A stretch of DNA of 47,770 nucleotides. Origin: Curtobacterium sp. MMLR14_010. GTDB taxonomy: Bacteria > Actinomycetota > Actinomycetes > Actinomycetales > Microbacteriaceae. The notes beneath the pieces are model-generated. The model was not told where the DNA came from, searched no databases, and was given only the letters and a program-made list of their open reading frames with translations. A program made the position numbers and the translations under genes. Shown piece by piece: positions 33,705 through 40,368 of the stretch. The stretch is from NCBI RefSeq assembly GCF_001865015.1, contig NZ_MJGV01000037.1, positions 1-47,770 of the forward strand, given 5' to 3'. How positions within the stretch are numbered: position 1 is the first letter of the stretch; every line of letters begins with the position of its first letter.

Positions 33705-35144
33705 TCAGCCGGCGAGGGCGGCGCTCGCGGTGGTCCCCGCGGCGGGGCCGAGTCCGGTGACCGAGCCGGAGATCGCGACGGTCTCCTCGCCGTCGGGCCA
33801 GCGCAGTCGGACGCCGGGGGTGGCGGTCAGTTCGCCGCACTCGGCGGTGACGGCGGCGGCGGAGCGCATCCGCCCGGCGCCGGGGTCGTCGGCCGTGAGC
33901 ATGGCGAACCCGGGGAAGCAGCCGAGCCAGTCGGCGGTGGCGGCGAGCCGCGGGGTCGGGACGTCGGCCACGTCGAGGACCGCGCCGCACCCGGAGGCCT
34001 CGGCGAGCATGCCGGCGGTACCGACGATGCCGGCCATGCTGACGTCCTTCGCTGCGGCTGGTCGTGCTCGGGCGACCGTGTCGGCGAGGTCGCGGAGCGC
34101 TGCTCGGTCGCGTCCCTCGGTGCTGTTCCACTGCGCACCGCGGTGCCCGGTGCGCCATCCTCCGGTCAGGTCGGCCGTGAGGGTCAGGCGCTGGCCGGTC
34201 CGCCCGCCGCCGCCCGGCACCGGGTCGGTGGTGCGACCGAGCGCGGTGACCGACAGCGCTGCGGGGACGCCGAGCTGCGTGTGGCCGCCGATGATCGGCA
34301 CGCCCCAGGCGTCGGCTGCGCGGCGGAGCCCGCGGACGACCCGGGCGACGAAGGAGGCGTCGCGGCCGGCGACGGCGTCGAGGAGCGCGGTGGGGGTGGC
34401 ACCCATGGCGGAGAGGTCGTTGACGTTGACGAGGACGCCGCACCACCCGGCCCACTCGGGGTCGCGCTCGACCATGCTCGGCAGGATCGCGTCGCAGGCC
34501 GCCACGACGTCGGTGCCGCTGACGGGGGCGCCGTCGTCGCCGACCCAGCCCTGGCCGCCGGGCCGGTCGTCGCCGAAGAGCCCGGCGAGGTGCGCCTTGG
34601 TCGTGTCGACGAGCCGCTGGTAGCGGTCGATCGGCCAGCGCATCCGCAGGTGCGGCACCCCACCGATGACGTCGGTGCCGGTGACCTGCCAGCCGATCCG
34701 TCGGAACAGGACGGCCGCGTGCTCCTGCACGACGGCGTCGAAGCGGAGGACCCCGCGCTGTTCCGCGAGGGCGCAGGCCGCTCGGACCAGGGCGGGGCCG
34801 ATCCCGGAGGCGTTGCGGGCCGTCGGTGCGACGACGAGGCGGCTGCCCGTCCACCACCCGGTGTCCCGGATGGTGGCGGGGGCGATGCGGACGCCGCCGA
34901 GGACCGTCCCGCTGCCGTCGGTGGCCCGCGCGACGAGCACCACCGTGCGGTGGTCGTCGTCGAGGTCGTCGTGGTCGCTGCCGGCGAAGAGCCCCTGCTC
35001 GCCGACGAAGGCGTCGCGCCGCAGCCGGCGGTGCTCGGCGACCTCGTCGGCGTCCGCGATGCCGACGACCCAGGCCGGGTCGGTGGTCGGACCGGGACGG
35101 ACCGGTGCCGGGCCCGTCAGGGCGGGGACGTCGAAGACCGCCAC
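33705..35144 (-). CDS. MSMEG_0567-family GNAT/AIR-synthase fusion
   Basis: A 479-residue two-domain protein. Residues about 25-165 are a GNAT acetyltransferase (LRRDAFVGEQGLF, then VVAPTARNASGIGPALVRAA as the acyl-CoA loop), equal to the TIGR04045 part. Residues about 170-479 are an AIR synthase-like (PurM superfamily) domain, TIGR04050/Sll0787 type: GWVGDDGAPV (about 202-211), LVNVNDLSAMGATPTALLDA (about 240-259), GGHTQLGVPAALSVTALG (about 292-309) bind ATP and metal. In cyanobacteria and pseudomonads these domains are separate proteins. GTG 35144 directly follows the radical SAM stop. The reaction is unknown; the superfamily phosphorylates amide or carbonyl oxygens. Confidence 0.9.
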   Translation of the reverse strand: MAVFDVPALTGPAPVRPGPTTDPAWVVGIADADEVAEHRRLRRDAFVGEQGLFAGSDHDDLDDDHRTVVLVARATDGSGTVLGGVRIAPATIRDTGWWTGSRLVVAPTARNASGIGPALVRAACALAEQRGVLRFDAVVQEHAAVLFRRIGWQVTGTDVIGGVPHLRMRWPIDRYQRLVDTTKAHLAGLFGDDRPGGQGWVGDDGAPVSGTDVVAACDAILPSMVERDPEWAGWCGVLVNVNDLSAMGATPTALLDAVAGRDASFVARVVRGLRRAADAWGVPIIGGHTQLGVPAALSVTALGRTTDPVPGGGGRTGQRLTLTADLTGGWRTGHRGAQWNSTEGRDRAALRDLADTVARARPAAAKDVSMAGIVGTAGMLAEASGCGAVLDVADVPTPRLAATADWLGCFPGFAMLTADDPGAGRMRSAAAVTAECGELTATPGVRLRWPDGEETVAISGSVTGLGPAAGTTASAALAG

Positions 35145-35145
35145 G

Positions 35146-36219
35146 TCAGGCTCCCGTCGTGCTGAGGACCGAGCAGGCGCCGCAGGCGGCACAGCCGGCG
35201 GCCTGGTCGGTGCCGCGCATCCCGGCTGCGAGGAGGAGGTCGGAGACCCGACCGGTGACGTCGTGCATGACGTCGCGCGGCGGGGTGGTCGCACCGTCGA
35301 CGTCGACCGCCAGGGTCCCGCGGATCGGACGGAACGGCACGATGAACGGGTAGACGCCCATGTCGATGAGCTCGGCGGCGGACGCGACGAGCTCGTCTGG
35401 GTCCTCGCCCATGCCGACGATGAGGTAGGTCGAGACCTGGTTCCAGCCGAACACCCGGACCGCCTCACGCCAGGCGGCGCGGTACTCGTCGAGCGGGACC
35501 CTGGCCTTGCCGGGCGTCCATCGGCGCCGGACGTCGTCGTCCATCGACTCGACGTGGATGCCGATGCTGCGCGCTCCCGCTTCGTACAGGTCGGTGATCG
35601 TCGACAGGTCGGCCGGCGGCTCGCACTGCACCTGGATGCCGAGCTCGGGGACGCGGTCCTTGATCGCGCGGACACAGCGGGCGAGGTGCGTGGCGCCGCG
35701 GTCGCGTCCCTTCGACGTGCCGGTCGTCATCACCATCTGCGTGACGCCGTCCAGCCGGACTGCTGCCTCGGCGACCTCGGCCAGCATCGCGGGCGTCTTG
35801 ACCGCGATCGTGCTGCCCGCGCGCAGGGACTCCTCGATCGAGCAGAAGCGGCAGCGCTCCGCCTCGTCGTACCGCATGCAGGTCTGCACGACGGTCGTCG
35901 CGAGGACCGAAGCGCCGTGTAGCCGGGCGATCTGCTCGTACGGGGTGCCGTCGGCCGTCAGCAGGTCGTAGAAGCGCGGGCGAGAGACCGGCTCGACGGA
36001 GAGGCCGAGGTCGGCGCCCTCGAGCATGAGCTTGCCGTCGGCGACCGTGTACGGGCTCGTCGCGTTGACGGGCAGTGCGGCCTGCAGGCCCTCGAACAGG
36101 ACGTGGCCGTCGTCCGAGGGTCCGGCGCCGCCCTCGCGGTGCACGGGGGCGGCGAGACGGACCCCGAGCAGCGAGAGGGCGACGCGGTGACCGACTGCCC
36201 CGTTGTTCGTGATCGTCAC
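35146..36219 (-). CDS. MSMEG_0568-family radical SAM protein
   Basis: Radical SAM enzyme (TIGR04043, Sll0785 counterpart) of 357 residues. The cluster motif is TCMRYDEAERCRFCSIE (about residues 113-129), spacing C-x8-C-x2-C instead of the usual C-x3-C-x2-C. The N-terminal 110 residues form a separate domain. Downstream the barrel has TTGTSKGRDRGATHL, QCEPPADLSTI and GIHVESMDDDVRRRWTPGK, and the C-terminus GCAACGACSVL has three cysteines that may bind a second iron-sulfur cluster. The start is GTG 36219, two bases after the MSMEG_0572 stop. It probably generates a radical for an unknown rearrangement or methylthiolation-like step. Confidence 0.9.
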   Translation of the reverse strand: MTITNNGAVGHRVALSLLGVRLAAPVHREGGAGPSDDGHVLFEGLQAALPVNATSPYTVADGKLMLEGADLGLSVEPVSRPRFYDLLTADGTPYEQIARLHGASVLATTVVQTCMRYDEAERCRFCSIEESLRAGSTIAVKTPAMLAEVAEAAVRLDGVTQMVMTTGTSKGRDRGATHLARCVRAIKDRVPELGIQVQCEPPADLSTITDLYEAGARSIGIHVESMDDDVRRRWTPGKARVPLDEYRAAWREAVRVFGWNQVSTYLIVGMGEDPDELVASAAELIDMGVYPFIVPFRPIRGTLAVDVDGATTPPRDVMHDVTGRVSDLLLAAGMRGTDQAAGCAACGACSVLSTTGA

Positions 36220-36221
36220 GG

Positions 36222-36770
36222 TCAGACCATGTACGTGCTGTTGATGATCGCGCCCTTGCGGGCGTAGTGGATGACGGCGTCCTGGACGTCGAGCGGGTGG
36301 CACGGCGTCACGCCCGCGATGAGGTCCTCTTCGCGGTTGCCGTGCAGCGCCAGCCCGAACCGGCAGCAGAACACGGTGCCGCCCTCGGCGATGAAGGTCT
36401 CGAGAGCGTTGTTGATGTTGTTCTCGCCCGGGAACCCGTCGGACCCCGTGGTCGGGAAGCCGCGGTTCGCGATGCAGTTCATCGCACCGGGGCCGTAGAA
36501 GTAGAGGACGCTCGTGAAGCCCTTGCGGAGGGCCCGCGTGGCCTGCAGCACGGCGACGAACGACACGGAGGACTCGTGCGCGATGCCGTGGACGAGCTGG
36601 AAGTAGTACTGGTCCGGCGTCGCTGTGTAGTCGGGGAACACCTTGGTCGAGCCGTAGATGGTGCTGCCCTTCGGCAGGGACGGGTGCGCGATCTCGTTGC
36701 GGGACTTCTCCGCGTTCTCCGCGACGATCGTGTCGTAGTCCGGCGTCTCGGCGGTCGTTGCATCGGTCAT
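36222..36770 (-). CDS. MSMEG_0572/Sll0783-family nitrogen-homeostasis protein
   Basis: A 182-residue protein of the family TIGR04044. In Synechocystis the homologue Sll0783 responds to nitrogen limitation. STIYGSTKVFPDYTATPDQY (about residues 36-55) is the conserved opening; VLYFYGPGAMNCIANRGFPT (about 88-107) and FCCRFGLALHGNREEDLI (about 135-152), with a Cys pair, follow; it ends INSTYMV. The fold looks like DsrE/TusD-type small-molecule handling, but I cannot confirm that. ATG 36770 has GGGAG 8 nt upstream, and the in-frame ATG at 36833 is rejected because it would run through the leader hairpin. First gene of the second nit unit, behind a GlnR-like array. Confidence 0.9.
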   Translation of the reverse strand: MTDATTAETPDYDTIVAENAEKSRNEIAHPSLPKGSTIYGSTKVFPDYTATPDQYYFQLVHGIAHESSVSFVAVLQATRALRKGFTSVLYFYGPGAMNCIANRGFPTTGSDGFPGENNINNALETFIAEGGTVFCCRFGLALHGNREEDLIAGVTPCHPLDVQDAVIHYARKGAIINSTYMV

Positions 36771-36801
36771 CGGGTGCTCCCAGGGCTCAGCGTCGGATGT
36801 G

Positions 36802-36825
36802 CCGCCAGGCGGTTGCTCCTGGCGG
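36802..36825 (-). other. Leader hairpin upstream of the MSMEG_0572 gene
   Basis: CCGCCAGG (36802-36809) and CCTGGCGG (36818-36825) form an 8-bp GC stem around an 8-nt loop, between the GlnR-like array and the ribosome binding site. It could tune leader stability or translation, or be the 3'-end hairpin of an attenuated transcript. Confidence 0.45.
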
Positions 36826-36849
36826 TGGTCCAAGTCTGTGTCGGGGCCC

Positions 36850-36887
36850 GTTTCGGACTGGTTTCACCTGGAACAACGATGCGTTTC
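36850..36887 (-). promoter_or_regulatory. GlnR-box-like array, unit 2 of the nit locus
   Basis: Read on the minus strand: GAAAC-n6-TTGTT-n6-GAAAC-n6-GAAAC, four pentamers with exact 11-bp spacing. The GlnR consensus in actinobacteria alternates GTNAC-like and GAAAC sites at 11 bp. It lies 80 bp before the MSMEG_0572 ATG. The array is nearly the same as the one before nit1. The remaining 36888-36948 has an extra GAAAC-containing stretch near 36902-36906 that is out of phase. Confidence 0.65.
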
Positions 36888-36948
36888 GTCGATGACGTTC
36901 TGGTTTCCCGACGCCGAGCGACGCCTGGCCCGTGGCCGCCGCCGGCCG

Positions 36949-37797
36949 TCAGCTCAGGCGGTACGCCCCGACGACCCGCTGCGCCGCGTGGTCGAGCGAC
37001 CGCCTGGCGCGCGTGATCGTGGCCTCGACGTCGACCTCGGCGACCGCCATCCCGCCCTTCGCCCACGTCTTCGCGACGATCTCGCCACCGGGGTCCACGA
37101 TCTTCGCCTGCCCGAGGAACCGGAGGTCGCCGAGCACGCCCGTCTGGTTCGAGGAGACGACGAAGACCTGGTTCTCCGCGGCACGAGCGCAGTCGTAGAG
37201 GTCGAACAGGTGCGCCTGCCGGTCCGTCCGGATGCGGTCCGAGCGGTCGGTGACGCTGGCCGGCCAGGCGCTGAGACACGCGATGACCGCGGCGCCGTCG
37301 AGCGCCAGGGTCCTGGCGGACTCCGGGAACGTCTTGTCGAAGTCGATGAGCATCCCGATGCGGCCGACGGGGGTGTCGAAGGCCCGGAAGGAGTCGCCCG
37401 CGAGGTACGCCTCGGACTCGCCGAGGGGGAGGTGCACCTTGCGGTGGGTGCCGAGGACCCCGTCGCCGGTGACGCAGACCGCGGTGTTGTAGCGGACAGG
37501 CGCCCCGTCGACGACGCCGCGCTCGGAGATCCCGAACGCGACGGTCATGTCCCCGGCCATCGCGGCGACCGCGCGGACCTCGGGACCGTCGAGGTCGATC
37601 GCCTCGGGGATGCCGTCGGCCGCGGACGCCGGGTGGTGCAGGTCGAGCAGGTAGCCGCCGATGGTGGCGTCGGGCAGCACCAGGAGGTCGACGCCGCGCT
37701 CGCGGCCCTGCTCGATGATCCCGGGGAGCTTCGCGAGCGTGCGGCTGACGTCCCGCCCGAAGTGCGCGGCCACGGCTGCCATCGTCACGGTGGTCAC
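36949..37797 (-). CDS. Nitrilase-fold protein lacking catalytic Glu and Cys (pseudoenzyme)
   Basis: A 282-residue C-N hydrolase homologue closely similar to the Nit1 protein upstream. The nitrilase triad is Glu-Lys-Cys. Here VLPDATIGGY has Asp at residue 43 for Glu, HRKVHLPLGES keeps Lys 120, and GMLIDFDKTFPE has Asp 152 where Nit1 has Cys 154 (GLQICYDKAFPE). The DNA reads GAC in both places with no frameshift, and the rest of the fold is conserved (CLSAWPA, ENQVFVVSSNQTG). So it probably does not hydrolyse nitriles; a structural or regulatory partner of Nit1, or a new reaction, are options. Start GTG 37797 with TACGCT 6 nt upstream, 25 nt after the flavoprotein gene. Confidence 0.88.
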   Translation of the reverse strand: MTTVTMAAVAAHFGRDVSRTLAKLPGIIEQGRERGVDLLVLPDATIGGYLLDLHHPASAADGIPEAIDLDGPEVRAVAAMAGDMTVAFGISERGVVDGAPVRYNTAVCVTGDGVLGTHRKVHLPLGESEAYLAGDSFRAFDTPVGRIGMLIDFDKTFPESARTLALDGAAVIACLSAWPASVTDRSDRIRTDRQAHLFDLYDCARAAENQVFVVSSNQTGVLGDLRFLGQAKIVDPGGEIVAKTWAKGGMAVAEVDVEATITRARRSLDHAAQRVVGAYRLS

Positions 37798-37822
37798 GGC
37801 CCCAGCGTAGGCCGTGGCCGGC

Positions 37823-39088
37823 TCAGGGCGTCGGCTCGGGGACCGCCGCCCTGACGGTCCGCGTGATCGCGTCCGCCACGTGCTCGGCGTCCCGCGCGAC
37901 GGCGTGGAACCGTCCGGAGCCCCAGGTGTGCATCCACGGCAGCCCGATGAACCGGAAGCCGGGGACGCTCGTCTCACCGCGGTCCTGCAGGGGGAGCCCC
38001 TCGGGGTCCAGGACGTCGAGCTCGCCGAGCCAGGACCAGTCGGCGCGGAACCCGATCGCCCAGATGATCGTGGCGACCTCGTCGAGGGGCAGTGTCGACG
38101 GTCCGGGTTCCGGGTGCCAGACGGGCACGTACCGGGCCTCGGCGGGGGCGTCGATGCCCTCGCGGGCGATGTACGCGTCGATGTCGTCCTTGATGGAGTC
38201 CGCCACCGAGTCGGCGTGTGCGAGGTTCGCCGCGAGGGTGTCGTCGAAGTGCACGACGCCGTCCTCGATGCCGGTGGCACGGCCGTGCAGCCCCATGCCC
38301 TCGCGGGCGAAGGCGCGCAGGTCGACGTCCCGTCCGCCGTCGCGGCCGGTGACGTAGTGGTTGGTGGACTCCCGTTTGGCGAGCCCTCGCGTCGCGATCG
38401 GGATGTCGTAGACGCCCATCTCGGCGAGCCACGTCATGCAGTCCTTGCCACGGTGGAACCGGGCGACCCGCGGCGCCCGACCGACGGCGAGGTGCACCTG
38501 ACGTCCCTCGAGGTGCAGGTCCTCCGCGATCTGCGTGCCGGACTGCCCGGTCCCGATGACGAGCACCGGGCCTCCTGGCAGTGCCGCCGCGTTGCGGTAC
38601 TCGTGCGAGTGGACCTGGTGCACGTGTGCCGGTACCTGCGCGGCCCACGTCGGCACGACCGGGCGGTGGTAACCGCCGGTCGCCGCCGTCACGGTGTCGG
38701 CCGTGATCGTGCCGGCGGACGTGGTGATGACGAACACCCCGTCGGGGCGTCGGCGCACGCGCTGCACGGCGACGCCCTCGGCGACCGGTGCGTCGAAGGT
38801 GTCGGCGTAGCGGCGGACCCAGGCGTGGGTCTCGTCGCGGGTCATGAAGCCGTCCGGGTCGTCGCCGTCGTACGGGTACCCGGGCAGGTGGCAGTGCCAG
38901 TTCGGCGTGACCAGGGTGAAGGCGTCCCAGCGACCGTCACGCCATTCGTGGGCGATGGAGTCCCGCTCGATGACGACGTGTCGCACGCCGGCCTCGACGA
39001 GACCGTGGCTGACGGACAGGCCCGCCTGCCCGCCGCCGACGACGACCGCCTCGACGTGCTCGCCGTCTCGGATCGTGGTCGGGATCAT
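37823..39088 (-). CDS. MSMEG_0569-family flavin-dependent oxidoreductase
   Basis: FAD- and NAD(P)H-binding monooxygenase-like flavoprotein of 421 residues (TIGR04046; NitH counterpart in pseudomonads). AVVVGGGQAGLSVSHGL (about residues 14-30) binds FAD; VLVIGTGQSGTQIAEDL (about 175-191) binds NADPH; the segment TATGGYHRP near 140 and IIWAIGFRADWSWLG near 350-364 are the ATG- and GFRxD-type family loops. Related proteins hydroxylate amines or oxidise C-N bonds. The ATG at 39088 overlaps the MSMEG_0570 stop by 4 bp, and the pseudo-nitrilase follows after 25 nt. Part of the first nit transcription unit. Confidence 0.92.
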   Translation of the reverse strand: MIPTTIRDGEHVEAVVVGGGQAGLSVSHGLVEAGVRHVVIERDSIAHEWRDGRWDAFTLVTPNWHCHLPGYPYDGDDPDGFMTRDETHAWVRRYADTFDAPVAEGVAVQRVRRRPDGVFVITTSAGTITADTVTAATGGYHRPVVPTWAAQVPAHVHQVHSHEYRNAAALPGGPVLVIGTGQSGTQIAEDLHLEGRQVHLAVGRAPRVARFHRGKDCMTWLAEMGVYDIPIATRGLAKRESTNHYVTGRDGGRDVDLRAFAREGMGLHGRATGIEDGVVHFDDTLAANLAHADSVADSIKDDIDAYIAREGIDAPAEARYVPVWHPEPGPSTLPLDEVATIIWAIGFRADWSWLGELDVLDPEGLPLQDRGETSVPGFRFIGLPWMHTWGSGRFHAVARDAEHVADAITRTVRAAVPEPTP

Positions 39089-39384
39089 GCGGGTGCCCCT
39101 TCGCGTGGTGGTTCGAGTGCGGTGACCGTCACGTCCCCGAGCGGATTCCGCGTCGCGGCCAGCGCGATCGACTCCTGGGTGTGCATCGCCGACGTGCAGG
39201 CGAAGCCGTACTTCGCCCGGACCCGTTCGCTGGCGATGTCGAGCGCTTCGGTGGCCCGCCGGACGAACTCGTCGACCGGGTAGACCGAACCCGCGTCGAG
39301 GAAGTCGTGCACCACGAGACTCGGCGAGTAGTACGACGCATCCGTGCCGTCCGGCCAGCGGACCGCGAACTGCATCTCAGGCAT
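39085..39384 (-). CDS. MSMEG_0570-family small protein
   Basis: A 99-residue soluble protein of family TIGR04042, found only in nit-type clusters (annotated elsewhere as nitrogen-fixation related). MQFAVRWPDGTDASYYSPS (residues 4-22) and YPVDEFVRRATEAL (about 35-48) plus VRAKYGFACTSAMHTQESI (about 55-73) are the family core, containing one Cys. There is no known catalytic activity; the pattern looks like a small partner or carrier. It overlaps the nit1 stop by 8 bp and the flavoprotein start by 4 bp, so all three are translated together. Confidence 0.9.
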   Translation of the reverse strand: MPEMQFAVRWPDGTDASYYSPSLVVHDFLDAGSVYPVDEFVRRATEALDIASERVRAKYGFACTSAMHTQESIALAATRNPLGDVTVTALEPPREGAPA

Positions 39385-40282
39385 GTGCGAGCTCCCGCCA
39401 CCCGTTGACGGACGCGGCGTCGGACTCGCTCACCGGGCCGTAGAGGTCCGGCCGACGGTCCCGGAGGTGGAACATGCCGCCGCGCATGCCGCGGAAGGTC
39501 CCGGCGATGTCGATCTCGGCGACCGCGAGCCCGGACTCGAGGAACGTGTTCGCGAGCACGTTCCCACCGGGGTCGACGACCTTCGCGTTGCCGACGTACC
39601 GGAGCGACCCGAAGGTGCCCGACTGGTTCGACGCCATCCAGAACACCTGGTTGTCGAGCGCCCGTGCGACGTCGAAGGTGTTGTGCCGGTAGGTCCAGCG
39701 GTCCTCCTGCAGGTCCTCGGCCGTGGCGGTGCGGGCGGCCGGCCACGCGGACAGGCTCACGATGACCTCGGCCCCGTCGAGCGCGAGCATGCGGGCCGCC
39801 TCGGGGAACGCCTTGTCGTAGCAGATCTGCAGCCCGACGCGGGCGAGCGGGGTGTCGAAGGCCGCGTAGGAGTCGCCGGCGGCGTAGGACATGTGCTCCC
39901 CGAGTGGCTGGTGCACCTTCCGGTATGAGCCGTACACCTGGCCTCCGTCGAGGCAGACCGCCGCGTTGTACCGGGTCTCGCCGTCGTCGTCGAGCTCGCA
40001 GAACCCGATCGCGACGAGCATGTCCCCGGCGAGCTCCTGCACCCGCCGGATCTCCGGACCGTCCAGGCGGATCGCCGGGGGGAGCGACCGCTTCGTCGTC
40101 GTCACGGTGTCGCCGTGGTTGCCGAGGGACGACAGGTACCCGCCGATCGACGCCTCGGGGAACGCCACGAACTGGACGCCCTGCGCCCGCGCGTCCTGGA
40201 GCGTCTGCTCGATGAGCGCGTAGTTCTGGTCGAGGTCGCGGGTGAAGTTCGCCGAGACCGATGCGACGGTGATGGGGGACAT
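39377..40282 (-). CDS. nit1: Nit1/Sll0784-family nitrilase
   Basis: C-N hydrolase of 301 residues that converts nitriles to carboxylates and ammonia. All catalytic residues are present: Glu 43 in FPEASIGGY, Lys 122 in YRKVHQPLGE, Cys 154 in LQICYDKAFPE. RHNTFDVARALDNQVFWMAS (about residues 207-226) is the typical interface helix and SNQSG loop. The family is the nitrilase of the conserved nit clusters (NitC in Pseudomonas has been tied to cyanide assimilation). ATG 40282 is 22 nt from a GlnR-like array. First gene of a unit with MSMEG_0570, MSMEG_0569 and the pseudo-nitrilase. Confidence 0.93.
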   Translation of the reverse strand: MSPITVASVSANFTRDLDQNYALIEQTLQDARAQGVQFVAFPEASIGGYLSSLGNHGDTVTTTKRSLPPAIRLDGPEIRRVQELAGDMLVAIGFCELDDDGETRYNAAVCLDGGQVYGSYRKVHQPLGEHMSYAAGDSYAAFDTPLARVGLQICYDKAFPEAARMLALDGAEVIVSLSAWPAARTATAEDLQEDRWTYRHNTFDVARALDNQVFWMASNQSGTFGSLRYVGNAKVVDPGGNVLANTFLESGLAVAEIDIAGTFRGMRGGMFHLRDRRPDLYGPVSESDAASVNGWRELAHA

Positions 40283-40304
40283 GCAGCCAGTCTGAGCAGC
40301 GGGT

Positions 40305-40342
40305 GTTTCGGATTGGTTTCCGTCGGAATGAGAGATCGTTAC
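40305..40342 (-). promoter_or_regulatory. GlnR-box-like array, unit 1 of the nit locus
   Basis: Read on the minus strand: GTAAC-n6-TCATT-n6-GAAAC-n6-GAAAC, with exact 11-bp spacing and a final GAAACCAATCCGAAAC that matches GAAACCAGTCCGAAAC at 36850-36865. It lies 22 nt before the nit1 ATG, with a CAGACT -10-like hexamer 6 nt before that start. It fits direct activation by a GlnR-type regulator under nitrogen limitation. Confidence 0.65.
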
Positions 40343-40368
40343 GACGGCCCGAGCCGCCGTCCCCGGTC

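Noticed and set aside
36949..37797. Frameshift or sequencing error as cause of the missing nitrilase cysteine
   Set aside because: The frame is continuous, flanking residues align base for base with Nit1, and two separate catalytic positions carry the same acidic substitution.
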